Assembly (NCBI GenBank): GCA_044227605.1
Contig: JBGAWJ010000018.1
Span: 1 to 20,622 of the forward strand
Source of the DNA: JAEUKQ01 sp044227605
Lineage (GTDB): Bacteria > Pseudomonadota > Alphaproteobacteria > JAEUKQ01
Direction of reading: 5' to 3'
Length of the DNA: 20,622 nt
The notes under the pieces were generated by a model, which worked only from the letters and a program-made list of their open reading frames with translations, did no database searches and was not told the DNA's origin. Within the stretch, counting starts at the first letter, position 1; every line of letters begins with the position of its first letter. This document shows, piece after piece, positions 14,214-20,622 of this stretch. The translations under genes and the position numbers were made by a program.

Positions 14214-15137
14214 ATGTCCCAATCATCCCTGCGTTATCGTACTTTTTTAGCGATCTTTTTAATGGTAGCCGGGGTACTATTAAGCAGCACAGGCAGTGCG
14301 TTAATTAAATTGACCAGCAATAATTATCCCATCAGTCAAATCCTTTTATTCCGAATGCTGATTGGATTGTTTCCCATTATCCTTTTTTCCCAAATCATAC
14401 AAAAACAAAGTTTTTATCGTACCCGCCATTTGCGGTTCCAATTAATAAGGGGCCTTATTGGTTTCTTTGCCATGGGTTGTTTTTTTATTTCGTTGAAGCT
14501 TTTGCCTCTAGCGGAAGGGGTCGCCTTGATTCTAGCGGGGACTATTTTTACTCCGATTTTAACATTTATTTTCTTAAAAGAAAAAATCAATCGTAAATAT
14601 TGGTTGGCTATCTTAGTTGGGTTTGGAGGCGTGTTATTAATAACCAGACCTGGTGCAGACCTTTTTAATCCTGTCTCGTTGATTGCGCTTACTTCAGCAA
14701 TTTTATTTGCTGTATCCATTACGATGATCCGCTATTTAGGGAAGCATGATAATTTAGGCAGCACTACCTTTTATTTTACCTTTGTTTGCCTGGTTGGTGC
14801 TGGCCTCACCATCCCCTGGGAATGGTGGCAGCCTGAAAGTTTCTTGGTTCGGCAGAACATTATTGGGTGGCAAGCCTTACCCGTCCGTGATTTAGGGGTA
14901 ATTTGCCTCATAGGGTTAATCGGGGGGATTGCCCAATTAATGATGACACAAGCATTTCGGTTAACTTCTCCCGTTATTCTTGCCCCCTTTGATTATATGG
15001 AAATTGTTTTTTCTGGGATGTTCGGTTATTTTTTCTGGCAAGAAATACCCGATTATTACTTGGTTGGCGGTGCGGGAATTATTATTGGCAGCGGGCTCTA
15101 TATCATATATCAAGAACATAAAATTCATGCAAAATAA
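14214..15137 (+). CDS. EamA/DMT-family transporter
   Basis: 307 residues with about ten hydrophobic segments in two EamA repeats (roughly residues 12-140 and 150-300). The first repeat opens with FLMVAGVLLSSTGSALIKL and includes the conserved ILLFRMLIG segment; it ends with LAEGVALILAGTIFTPILTFIFLKEKINRKYW, typical of the drug/metabolite transporter superfamily. The second repeat ends with LTSPVILAPFDYMEIVFSGMFGYFFWQEIPD and a last helix. The protein sits in the inner membrane and probably exports a metabolite; the substrate cannot be predicted. Start is ATG 14214 with a weak AAGAAA upstream. A possible terminator lies downstream at 15214-15249. Confidence 0.87.
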   Translation: MSQSSLRYRTFLAIFLMVAGVLLSSTGSALIKLTSNNYPISQILLFRMLIGLFPIILFSQIIQKQSFYRTRHLRFQLIRGLIGFFAMGCFFISLKLLPLAEGVALILAGTIFTPILTFIFLKEKINRKYWLAILVGFGGVLLITRPGADLFNPVSLIALTSAILFAVSITMIRYLGKHDNLGSTTFYFTFVCLVGAGLTIPWEWWQPESFLVRQNIIGWQALPVRDLGVICLIGLIGGIAQLMMTQAFRLTSPVILAPFDYMEIVFSGMFGYFFWQEIPDYYLVGGAGIIIGSGLYIIYQEHKIHAK

Positions 15138-15213
15138 CCATCCGTTTTTGGCTGATTTAAACTTAGATAATCTTGGTTGCATCAAAAACCAGGGCTGGGA
15201 ATAGGCAATTTCC

Positions 15214-15253
15214 ACCCAAAAACAATCTTCAAAATTAAATCTTTTGGGTTTTT
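15214..15253 (+). terminator. Possible terminator after the EamA gene
   Basis: ACCCAAAA (15214-15221) and TTTTGGGT (15242-15249) form an 8-bp stem with a 20-base loop, followed by TTTT. The long loop weakens the case, but the position, 76 bases after the stop and ahead of the tkt promoter region, is right. Confidence 0.42.
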
Positions 15254-15261
15254 CAAACGTT

Positions 15262-15290
15262 TTGTTGATTTTTTGGTTGTATCTTATAGC
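15262..15290 (+). promoter_or_regulatory. Candidate promoter of the tkt-gap-fba-thiE operon
   Basis: TTGTTG (15262-15267) and TATAGC (15285-15290) are separated by 17 bases. The -10 lies within a tandem CTTATAG duplication (15283-15296), giving two overlapping -10 choices. The ATG is 84 bases further on. Confidence 0.35.
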
Positions 15291-15373
15291 TTATAGTTGA
15301 TTAAGATATGTGGGCCTCCTTAAGCGGTTCTGATCCAGGATTATATTTGCAACCCCTTTTTTAAAAGATCTCC

Positions 15374-17386
15374 ATGAATCATAAATCCACGCCTTCCGTC
15401 GTTTCTGATCAAGATATGGCTAATGCCATCCGAGCTTTGGCTATGGATACGGTTGAAAAAGCACAAAGCGGGCATCCGGGGATGCCTATGGGAATGGCTG
15501 ATGTGGCAACAGTTTTGTTCACCCAATTTTTAAAATTCGACCCCCAAGACCCTTATTGGCCGAATCGCGACCGTTTTGTTTTATCCGCAGGGCATGGATC
15601 GATGTTATTATATGCAGTTTTGTATTTATGCGGTTATGCGGATATGACCTTGGATGAAATTAAAAATTTCCGCCAAATGGGAAGCCGGACGGCAGGCCAC
15701 CCAGAATATGGGCATGCCTCAGGCATTGAAACCACCACCGGCCCTTTAGGCCAAGGATTAGCTAATGCCGTTGGTATAGCGCTTGCTGAAAAACATTTAT
15801 CAGCAGAATTTGGTGGCGACCTTTTAAACCATCATACTTATGTCATAGTTGGCGATGGCTGTTTAATGGAAGGAATAAGTCAGGAAGCGATTACCTTTGC
15901 TGCTCATTACAATTTGAATAAACTCATTGTGCTTTTTGACGATAATAAAATTTCAATTGATGGCGCCACTTCTTTAAGCACCTCAGAAAATCAAATCACC
16001 CGGTTTCAGGCGTGCGGCTGGAACGTGCAAGCGATTGATGGCCATAATCCTAAAGAAATTAGCCAAGCAATCCTTCAAGCACAGCACAGCCAACGCCCCA
16101 GTTTGATTGCCTGTCGCACCATCATTGGGTACGGCGCACCTAAAAAGGCTGGTTCTGCCGCCACCCACGGCAGTCCTTTAGGGGCTGATGAAATTGCAGG
16201 GGTCAGGCAAAAATTAGGGTGGGATCATCCTGCTTTCTTTATTCCGGAACCTATCCGGCAAGCATGGCTAAAAGCTGCTTCCCGTCATCAAATCACCCGG
16301 AAAAAATGGCGGGATATATTGGCAAAACATCCTTTGCAACAAAAATTCCAACAACGGCTCAACCATCAGTTAACCGAAAATATCCAGCAACCCTTGTTGC
16401 AATTAAAACAACAAATGGCAGCATCCAGTAGCAAATTGGCTACACGCCAATCTTCTCAATTAGTACTTGATACATTGATGCCGTTGTTAAAGGAATTGCT
16501 TGGTGGATCCGCTGATTTAACAGGATCGAATAATACCAAAGCTAAAAACACATCGCTTTTAAATGCGCAGTCCCCCGGCGGTCATTATATCCATTACGGC
16601 ATCCGCGAACATGCAATGGCCGCCATCATGAACGGATTAGCCCTTTATGGTGGAATCATCCCGTTTGGCGGGACGTTTTTGGTATTTAGTGATTATGCCA
16701 AACCCGCCATCCGTTTATCGGCGTTAATGGGGTTGAGGGTTATTTATGTTTTAACCCATGATTCAATTGGTTTAGGGGAAGACGGCCCTACCCATCAGCC
16801 CATTGAACAACTGGCCAGCCTGCGGTCTATTCCCAATATCTTGGTATTACGACCAGCCGATGGCATCGAAACAGCGGAAAGTTGGGAAATTGCCTTAGAA
16901 CAAACCAATCGGCCCAGTGCAATTGTTTTGACAAGGCAGGCTGTTCCGCTGGTAAGATCGTCCCCCTTTGCCGAAAATTTGTCCAAACGCGGCGGATACG
17001 TTTTAAGAAAATCTGCGCTCACTTCCCAAATTACCCTTATATCTACCGGATCAGAAATATCGGTGGCATTGGATGTGCAAAACCAATTGGAAAAAAATAA
17101 TATCGGCAGCACAGTGGTATCGATGCCTTGCTGGCGTTTATTTGATGAACAGCCCTCTTCTTATCAGCAGCAAGTTTTAGGAAAATCCGGTGTTTTAAAA
17201 GTGGCTATTGAAGCCGCTGCCGATTTTGGCTGGCATAAATATATCGGTGAAAATGGTATATTTATCGGCATGTCCGGATTCGGCGCGTCAGGCCCTGCCA
17301 CCGATCTTTATAAACATTTTAAAATAACTGCTGAAAATGTGGTAGAAAAAATTGTGCAACGACTATCAACAATCTCAAAGAAATAA
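15374..17386 (+). CDS. tkt: Transketolase
   Basis: 670 residues, full length for the family. This thiamine-diphosphate enzyme moves two-carbon units between sugar phosphates in the pentose phosphate pathway. Landmarks are SGHPGMPMG with His34 (32-40), SAGHGSMLLYA (71-81), TGPLGQGLANAVG (122-134), the ThDP/metal motif GDGCLMEG (160-167) followed by DDNKISIDG (189-197), LGGSADL in the Pyr domain, the catalytic Glu412 in YGIREHAMAA, HDSIGLGEDGPTHQPIEQ, and a C-terminal domain with STGSEI. It opens a tight plus-strand operon with gap (12 bases between) and later thiE, which makes the thiamine moiety of its cofactor. No truncation is seen. Confidence 0.97.
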   Translation: MNHKSTPSVVSDQDMANAIRALAMDTVEKAQSGHPGMPMGMADVATVLFTQFLKFDPQDPYWPNRDRFVLSAGHGSMLLYAVLYLCGYADMTLDEIKNFRQMGSRTAGHPEYGHASGIETTTGPLGQGLANAVGIALAEKHLSAEFGGDLLNHHTYVIVGDGCLMEGISQEAITFAAHYNLNKLIVLFDDNKISIDGATSLSTSENQITRFQACGWNVQAIDGHNPKEISQAILQAQHSQRPSLIACRTIIGYGAPKKAGSAATHGSPLGADEIAGVRQKLGWDHPAFFIPEPIRQAWLKAASRHQITRKKWRDILAKHPLQQKFQQRLNHQLTENIQQPLLQLKQQMAASSSKLATRQSSQLVLDTLMPLLKELLGGSADLTGSNNTKAKNTSLLNAQSPGGHYIHYGIREHAMAAIMNGLALYGGIIPFGGTFLVFSDYAKPAIRLSALMGLRVIYVLTHDSIGLGEDGPTHQPIEQLASLRSIPNILVLRPADGIETAESWEIALEQTNRPSAIVLTRQAVPLVRSSPFAENLSKRGGYVLRKSALTSQITLISTGSEISVALDVQNQLEKNNIGSTVVSMPCWRLFDEQPSSYQQQVLGKSGVLKVAIEAAADFGWHKYIGENGIFIGMSGFGASGPATDLYKHFKITAENVVEKIVQRLSTISKK

Positions 17387-17398
17387 GGAAGAATAAAC

Positions 17399-18376
17399 AT
17401 GGCTATTCGGGTTGCTATTAATGGATTTGGGCGTATTGGCCGCTTGGTTTTAAGATCGATTATAGAAAGCGGCCGCCAAGATATCGAGGTTATTGCCATT
17501 AATGATTTAGGCCCTGTCGAAACCAATGCCCATTTATTGCGTTATGACAGCGTCCATGGAACTTTTCCTGGCAAAGTTGAAAGCAAAGAAAATGCTATCC
17601 ATGCAGGAAGAAATTGGATCCATGTCAGTGCCGAGAAAGACCCAAGCAAACTACCTTGGAAAAATTTAAATATTGATGTGGTTATGGAATGCACCGGTAT
17701 TTTTACCTCGCGTGATAAGGCTTCTGCCCATTTAACCGCTGGCGCCAAGAAAGTGCTGATTTCAGCCCCCTCTAATGATGCGGATTTAACCGTGGTTTAC
17801 GGTATTAACCACCATAAGATTTTGGCCAAACATACGTTAATATCAAATGCCTCCTGTACCACAAACTGTTTGGTACCTGTCGCTTATGTCTTACATCAAG
17901 CAGTTGGTATTGAACGAGGCTACATGACCACTATCCATAGTTACACCGGCGATCAACCGGTCCTTGATACGATGCACAAAGACTTATATCGTGCCCGCGC
18001 TGCAGCCTTATCTATTATCCCGACCACCACTGGGGCTGCCAAAGCGGTTGGCCTGGTATTACCTGAACTTGCTGGCAGATTAGATGGCACCGCCATTCGT
18101 GTGCCAACACCCAATGTTTCTATGGTGGATTTTAAGTTTGTTCCCACCCGCAAAACGAACGTNNNNNNNNNNNNNNNNNNNNNNATTTTAATCACCAATG
18201 ACCAACCACTGGTATCCAGCGATTTCAATCACAATCCCGCCAGCTCTATTTTTGATTTGAAACAGACCCAAGTTATTGACGGCCAGTTTGTCCGCGTCAT
18301 GGCCTGGTATGATAATGAATGGGGTTTTTCCAACCGCATGTCGGATACCGCTGTCGCTATGGCAAAAGCAAAGTAA
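17399..18376 (+). CDS. gap: Glyceraldehyde-3-phosphate dehydrogenase (interrupted by an assembly gap)
   Basis: The NAD-dependent glycolytic/gluconeogenic enzyme. The Rossmann start INGFGRIGR (8-16) and Asp36 after strand 2 (AINDLG) indicate NAD preference. The catalytic pair is Cys153 in SNASCTTNC and His180 in TTIHSYTGDQ; RAAALSIIPTTTGAAKAVG, RVPTPNVS and the C-terminal WYDNEWGFSNRM are typical. A run of 22 Ns (18163-18184) replaces the segment after RKTNV. The frame is kept, but only about 7 codons are allowed where the family has about 17, so the true protein is probably near 335 residues rather than the 325 implied. AAGGAAG overlapping the tkt stop is the ribosome-binding site, which implies close coupling to tkt. 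Confidence 0.96.
   Translation: MAIRVAINGFGRIGRLVLRSIIESGRQDIEVIAINDLGPVETNAHLLRYDSVHGTFPGKVESKENAIHAGRNWIHVSAEKDPSKLPWKNLNIDVVMECTGIFTSRDKASAHLTAGAKKVLISAPSNDADLTVVYGINHHKILAKHTLISNASCTTNCLVPVAYVLHQAVGIERGYMTTIHSYTGDQPVLDTMHKDLYRARAAALSIIPTTTGAAKAVGLVLPELAGRLDGTAIRVPTPNVSMVDFKFVPTRKTNXXXXXXXXILITNDQPLVSSDFNHNPASSIFDLKQTQVIDGQFVRVMAWYDNEWGFSNRMSDTAVAMAKAK
18163..18184. other. Assembly gap (22 Ns) inside gap
   Basis: Bases 18163-18184 are N. Both flanks encode GAPDH in the same frame, so this is missing data, not a gene break. Comparison with the usual spacing from the RKTNV strand to the DQPLVSSDF block suggests about 50 real bases. Confidence 0.97.
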
Positions 18377-18409
18377 ATATTTTGAAAGCCTAGTTTTATG
18401 GGGATATGA

Positions 18410-18853
18410 TTGCCAGTTTTTGTCAACATTATAGCGAAGCAAAGGATGATTCAGGTCGCTTTTGAAACCTTGGCGGATGTTATGCTGGTTGCTGAAGAAT
18501 GCCATCCCTTGCTTCCCCGCATCATATTTTGGAGCCCCAAGAATGCCGCTGTCACCCACGGGCCTAGTTGGTTTTTTCATTTGACCCGCCAGGCCCAAGA
18601 AAAAATGATGTTTCCTATCCAAGCAGTCCTGGATTGCGGTAATCGCCCCGATCTTGTCCAACAGTCTTTGTCTTTGGGGATCAAGAAAGTTTGCTTTCAA
18701 GGAGAGCATACGGTCTTTAAAAAACTACAGCAAATTGCGGCTTTTTATCAGGCAGATCTTTATGATCGACCCGAACAAGAAATATTAAATATATCTTGCC
18801 TCAATAATACGGATAAAAATATAAAAGAATATTTAAACTCAATGGGCGCTTAA
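18410..18853 (+). CDS. Hypothetical protein between gap and fba
   Basis: 147 residues from TTG 18410, which has GGGGA five bases upstream. No family recognised. It reads as a soluble alpha/beta protein: FETLADVMLVAEECHP, then IIFWSPKNAAV, WFFHLTRQAQ, FPIQAVLDCGNRPDLVQQSLSLG, KKVCFQGE, and a C-terminal helix. The pattern of strand, DCGNRPDLV and GIKKVCFQG suggests a small Rossmann-like or flavodoxin-like fold, but this is a guess. An alternative 5' frame from ATG 18406 (19 codons to a TGA) would join this frame if one T of the TTTT near 18459 were absent, giving a different N-terminus. It sits 33 bases after gap and 55 before fba, in the place where pgk is usual; it shares no pgk motif. Confidence 0.6.
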   Translation: MPVFVNIIAKQRMIQVAFETLADVMLVAEECHPLLPRIIFWSPKNAAVTHGPSWFFHLTRQAQEKMMFPIQAVLDCGNRPDLVQQSLSLGIKKVCFQGEHTVFKKLQQIAAFYQADLYDRPEQEILNISCLNNTDKNIKEYLNSMGA

Positions 18854-18908
18854 TTGAATTTTTCAGAATCTAGGTTTTGATTATTTATAAGAAAAGGAAA
18901 AACCCGAG

Positions 18909-19739
18909 ATGTACATGACTTCCACCGTTAAAAAAATATTGGGATATTACGAAAGTGACAATCCGGGTACCAAAACCAACCGAAGTTTTATGATTAATCC
19001 AGCTGCTTATGACCCGCATTATCATTTTCAATTAGCCGTTGATGCCGGATTGTCCGCCTTTGCAGCCCCCTTAGGTTTATTAGAAGCGGGCGCCAATACT
19101 TTTGCTGGTGCCTTGCCACTAATTTTAAAGATGAATAGTTCGAATAGCTTAACAACAATAAAAGATCAGGCTTTTACCAGCACTGTCAAAGATGCTTTAA
19201 GATTGGGTTGTGTGGCTGTGGGCTTAACAATCTATCCAGGAGCTGATCAATCATATGAGATGATTGAGGAAGGGCGTGAAATCATTGCAGAAGCAAAATC
19301 TTGCGGTTTAGCAGCTGTCATCTGGTCATATCCGCGTGGCCCTTCCCTTTCAAAAAATGGGGAAACAGCTTTAGATGTTTGTGCTTATGCGGCCCATGTA
19401 GCTGCTCTGATGGGCGCACATATCATTAAAGTCAAAATACCTAGCAATTATATCGAACAAGAAGAAACCAAGAAATTGTACCAAGCACAACAAGCCCGTT
19501 ATGAACATTTGTCAGAGCGGATTGCCCATGTGGTCGAGGCCTGTTTTAACGGCCGCCGGTTGGTTGTGTTTTCCGGGGGGGCCACGAAGGAAAGCGATCC
19601 TCTACTGTTAGAAGCGCGCGCTATCCTAGATGGCGGCGGGAACGGTTCTATTATCGGCCGCAATTGCTTTCAACGTCCGCGGCAAGAGGCTTTACAATTA
19701 CTCGAAAATTTAATTGCTATCTATTTGGGCAAAAAATAA
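18909..19739 (+). CDS. fba: Class I fructose-bisphosphate aldolase (DhnA/FbaB type), probable internal deletion
   Basis: 276 residues. It would interconvert fructose 1,6-bisphosphate with two triose phosphates. The sequence is clearly the DhnA-type aldolase of alphaproteobacteria: ILGYYESDNPGTKTN (10-24), NPAAYDPHYHFQLAVDAGLSA (30-50), LGCVAVGLTIYPG, WSYPRGPSLSKNGET (139-153) with Trp139 and Tyr141, Schiff-base lysine at KVK (Lys174/176), FSGG (221-224) and GSIIGRN (246-252). Homologues I know are about 300 residues and carry, between the KxN and RSF segments, a block with ILPVDQGFEHG. Here N24 runs straight into RSF (junction 18980/18981), so about 30 residues including a conserved active-site Asp and the first barrel strand are absent. 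Activity is doubtful unless the assembly is wrong. ATG 18915 is an alternative start. Confidence 0.88.
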   Translation: MYMTSTVKKILGYYESDNPGTKTNRSFMINPAAYDPHYHFQLAVDAGLSAFAAPLGLLEAGANTFAGALPLILKMNSSNSLTTIKDQAFTSTVKDALRLGCVAVGLTIYPGADQSYEMIEEGREIIAEAKSCGLAAVIWSYPRGPSLSKNGETALDVCAYAAHVAALMGAHIIKVKIPSNYIEQEETKKLYQAQQARYEHLSERIAHVVEACFNGRRLVVFSGGATKESDPLLLEARAILDGGGNGSIIGRNCFQRPRQEALQLLENLIAIYLGKK

Positions 19740-20372
19740 GTGGATACCAGCCAACTTTACCTTATTACGCCGCCACATTTGGCAATAGATTCGTTTTGTA
19801 AAACCTTGGAACAAATTTTGCAGGCGGTTCCGGTTGCTTGCCTCCAATTAAGGTTAAAACCATTACAAGAAGAAATGGTTATTTCCTACGGCCAGAAAAT
19901 CAAAAAAATTACCGATCATTTTGGTACATCCCTTATTATTAATGATCGACCTGATTTGGCGAAAAAGCTTAACGCGGATGGTGTCCATATTGGCCAGAAA
20001 GATATGGATTATGCAAAAAGCAGAAAGCTGTTGGGTTCAAATAAAATAATTGGCGTCACCTGCCATGCCTCAAAAGATCTGGCTTATCAAGCCGCAGAGG
20101 CCGGTGCTGATTATGTGGCTTTTGGCGCTTTCTTTCCGAGTACCACCAAGCCTCAACCAGAAGGCCAAGCCACCCTTGAATTGATAAAAGACTGGCATCT
20201 CACCACCACTACCCCCTGCGTTGCGATAGGGGGGATTACCACAGAAAACTGTTTACCGTTAATTGAAGCGGGCGCTGATTTTATAGCCGTCAGCAGCGGA
20301 CTTTGGAATCACCCGGAGGGTGCGGTTCATGCGGCAAAAAAATTCAATTTTATCTTCCGCCAATCCAAATAA
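19740..20372 (+). CDS. thiE: Thiamine phosphate synthase ThiE
   Basis: 210 residues, the family's normal size. It joins the pyrimidine and thiazole halves to make thiamine monophosphate. Motifs in order are LQLRLK (36-41), INDRPDLA (67-74), ADGVHIGQKDM (79-89), IGVTCHAS (104-111) where many homologues read IGVS, AGADYVAFGAFFPSTTKP (121-138) with the TTK phosphate loop, AIGGIT (162-167) and GADFIAVSSG (178-187). GTG 19740 starts immediately after the fba TAA, so translation is probably coupled. In this operon it can supply the thiamine cofactor of transketolase. No TPP riboswitch is seen ahead of it or of tkt. Confidence 0.9.
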   Translation: MDTSQLYLITPPHLAIDSFCKTLEQILQAVPVACLQLRLKPLQEEMVISYGQKIKKITDHFGTSLIINDRPDLAKKLNADGVHIGQKDMDYAKSRKLLGSNKIIGVTCHASKDLAYQAAEAGADYVAFGAFFPSTTKPQPEGQATLELIKDWHLTTTTPCVAIGGITTENCLPLIEAGADFIAVSSGLWNHPEGAVHAAKKFNFIFRQSK

Positions 20373-20499
20373 CCAACTTGCCAATTTTATTTTTTTTACA
20401 CAATGTTGCTTCATCAATACATTGTAAATCATTGGCTATGTAGCTAATTAAGAGAACATACATTTTAACCCCGATCATTTAAAGGCAAATAATTCTTGC
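20373..20499. other. Intergenic region after thiE
   Basis: 127 AT-rich bases with a T8 run at about 20391-20398 just after the thiE stop but no clear stem before it. AAAGG at 20481-20485 may serve the next frame though it lies 14 bases from ATG 20500. Confidence 0.4.
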
Positions 20500-20622
20500 A
20501 TGTATTTCTTAAGCAAATGCTTTCCATTTCTATTGGTTGGGTTATTCTTGAATTCTTGTCAAGGTGACCTGGCTTGTTTACAGGTTTTAGATAAGCATGC
20601 GGCAACTTTAAGCCTAGTAATT
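20500..20622 (+). CDS. Start of an exported protein or lipoprotein (3' end outside window)
   Basis: From ATG 20500 the frame stays open to the window edge (41 codons). It begins with a basic and hydrophobic leader, MYFLSKCFPFLLVGLFLNSC, that reads as a signal peptide; LNSC could be a loose lipobox. The following VLDKHAATLSLVI recalls the LDKxTA segment of DUF2155 periplasmic proteins, but too little is visible to be sure. The ribosome-binding site is poor. Confidence 0.42.
   Translation, partial: MYFLSKCFPFLLVGLFLNSCQGDLACLQVLDKHAATLSLVI

Noticed and set aside
15138..15373. TPP riboswitch ahead of tkt or thiE
   Set aside because: No CUGAGA-type core was found, and thiE has no leader because it abuts fba.
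1..20622. CRISPR array, insertion sequence, prophage or defence island
   Set aside because: No regularly spaced repeats, transposase, integrase, nuclease or phage-like genes were seen; content is mostly metabolic.

Overview
The window looks like a draft assembly (there is one 22-base N run) of an AT-rich alphaproteobacterium, probably Rhodospirillales- or Holosporales-like. The evidence is a tkt-gap-(unknown)-fba-thiE run in an alphaproteobacterial order, a tandem pair of cysteine desulfurases upstream of a [2Fe-2S] ferredoxin, and protein sequences that read as alphaproteobacterial. Several genes appear to start at GTG or TTG. No database search was possible, so taxonomy and family names come from motif recognition.

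Layout. 1-369: the 3' end of a TetR-type regulator. 740-3979: a plus-strand series of separate genes: a GC-rich ion antiporter, a VOC/glyoxalase-fold protein, a GNAT acetyltransferase and a PaiB-like FMN-binding protein. 4008-7620: minus strand, with a gamma-glutamylcyclotransferase-like protein, tRNA-Leu(UAA), mnmA, an alpha/beta hydrolase and an Isc-type ferredoxin. 8049-8600: an isolated plus-strand DUF2569-like membrane protein. 8673-11695: minus strand cysE - nifS-like desulfurase - iscS. 12091-15137: plus strand, with a second alpha/beta hydrolase, a cysteine-containing exported protein of unknown function, a second DUF2569-like protein and an EamA transporter. 15374-20372: a compact plus-strand carbon-metabolism operon. 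The last 123 bases probably begin another exported protein.

How the genes fit together. cysE makes O-acetylserine for cysteine synthesis. The desulfurases take sulfur from cysteine, ferredoxin serves Fe-S assembly, and MnmA uses desulfurase-derived sulfur for tRNA 2-thiolation, so 4649-11695 is a broken-up sulfur-trafficking neighbourhood. The scaffold and chaperone genes normally found between iscS and fdx (iscU, iscA, hscB, hscA) are absent. That place holds the DUF2569 gene on the other strand and about 370 bases of non-coding DNA. IscS also lacks the C-terminal tail that contacts IscU in other species.

The carbon operon is likewise irregular. pgk is absent between gap and fba. The class I aldolase appears to lack an internal block of about 30 residues with a conserved active-site aspartate. 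gap is interrupted by a mis-sized assembly gap. The small gene between gap and fba has two competing 5' reading frames. These points are either reductive change or local assembly error, and reads across 17.4-19.0 kb would decide. I found no CRISPR array, insertion sequence, prophage or obvious defence system.
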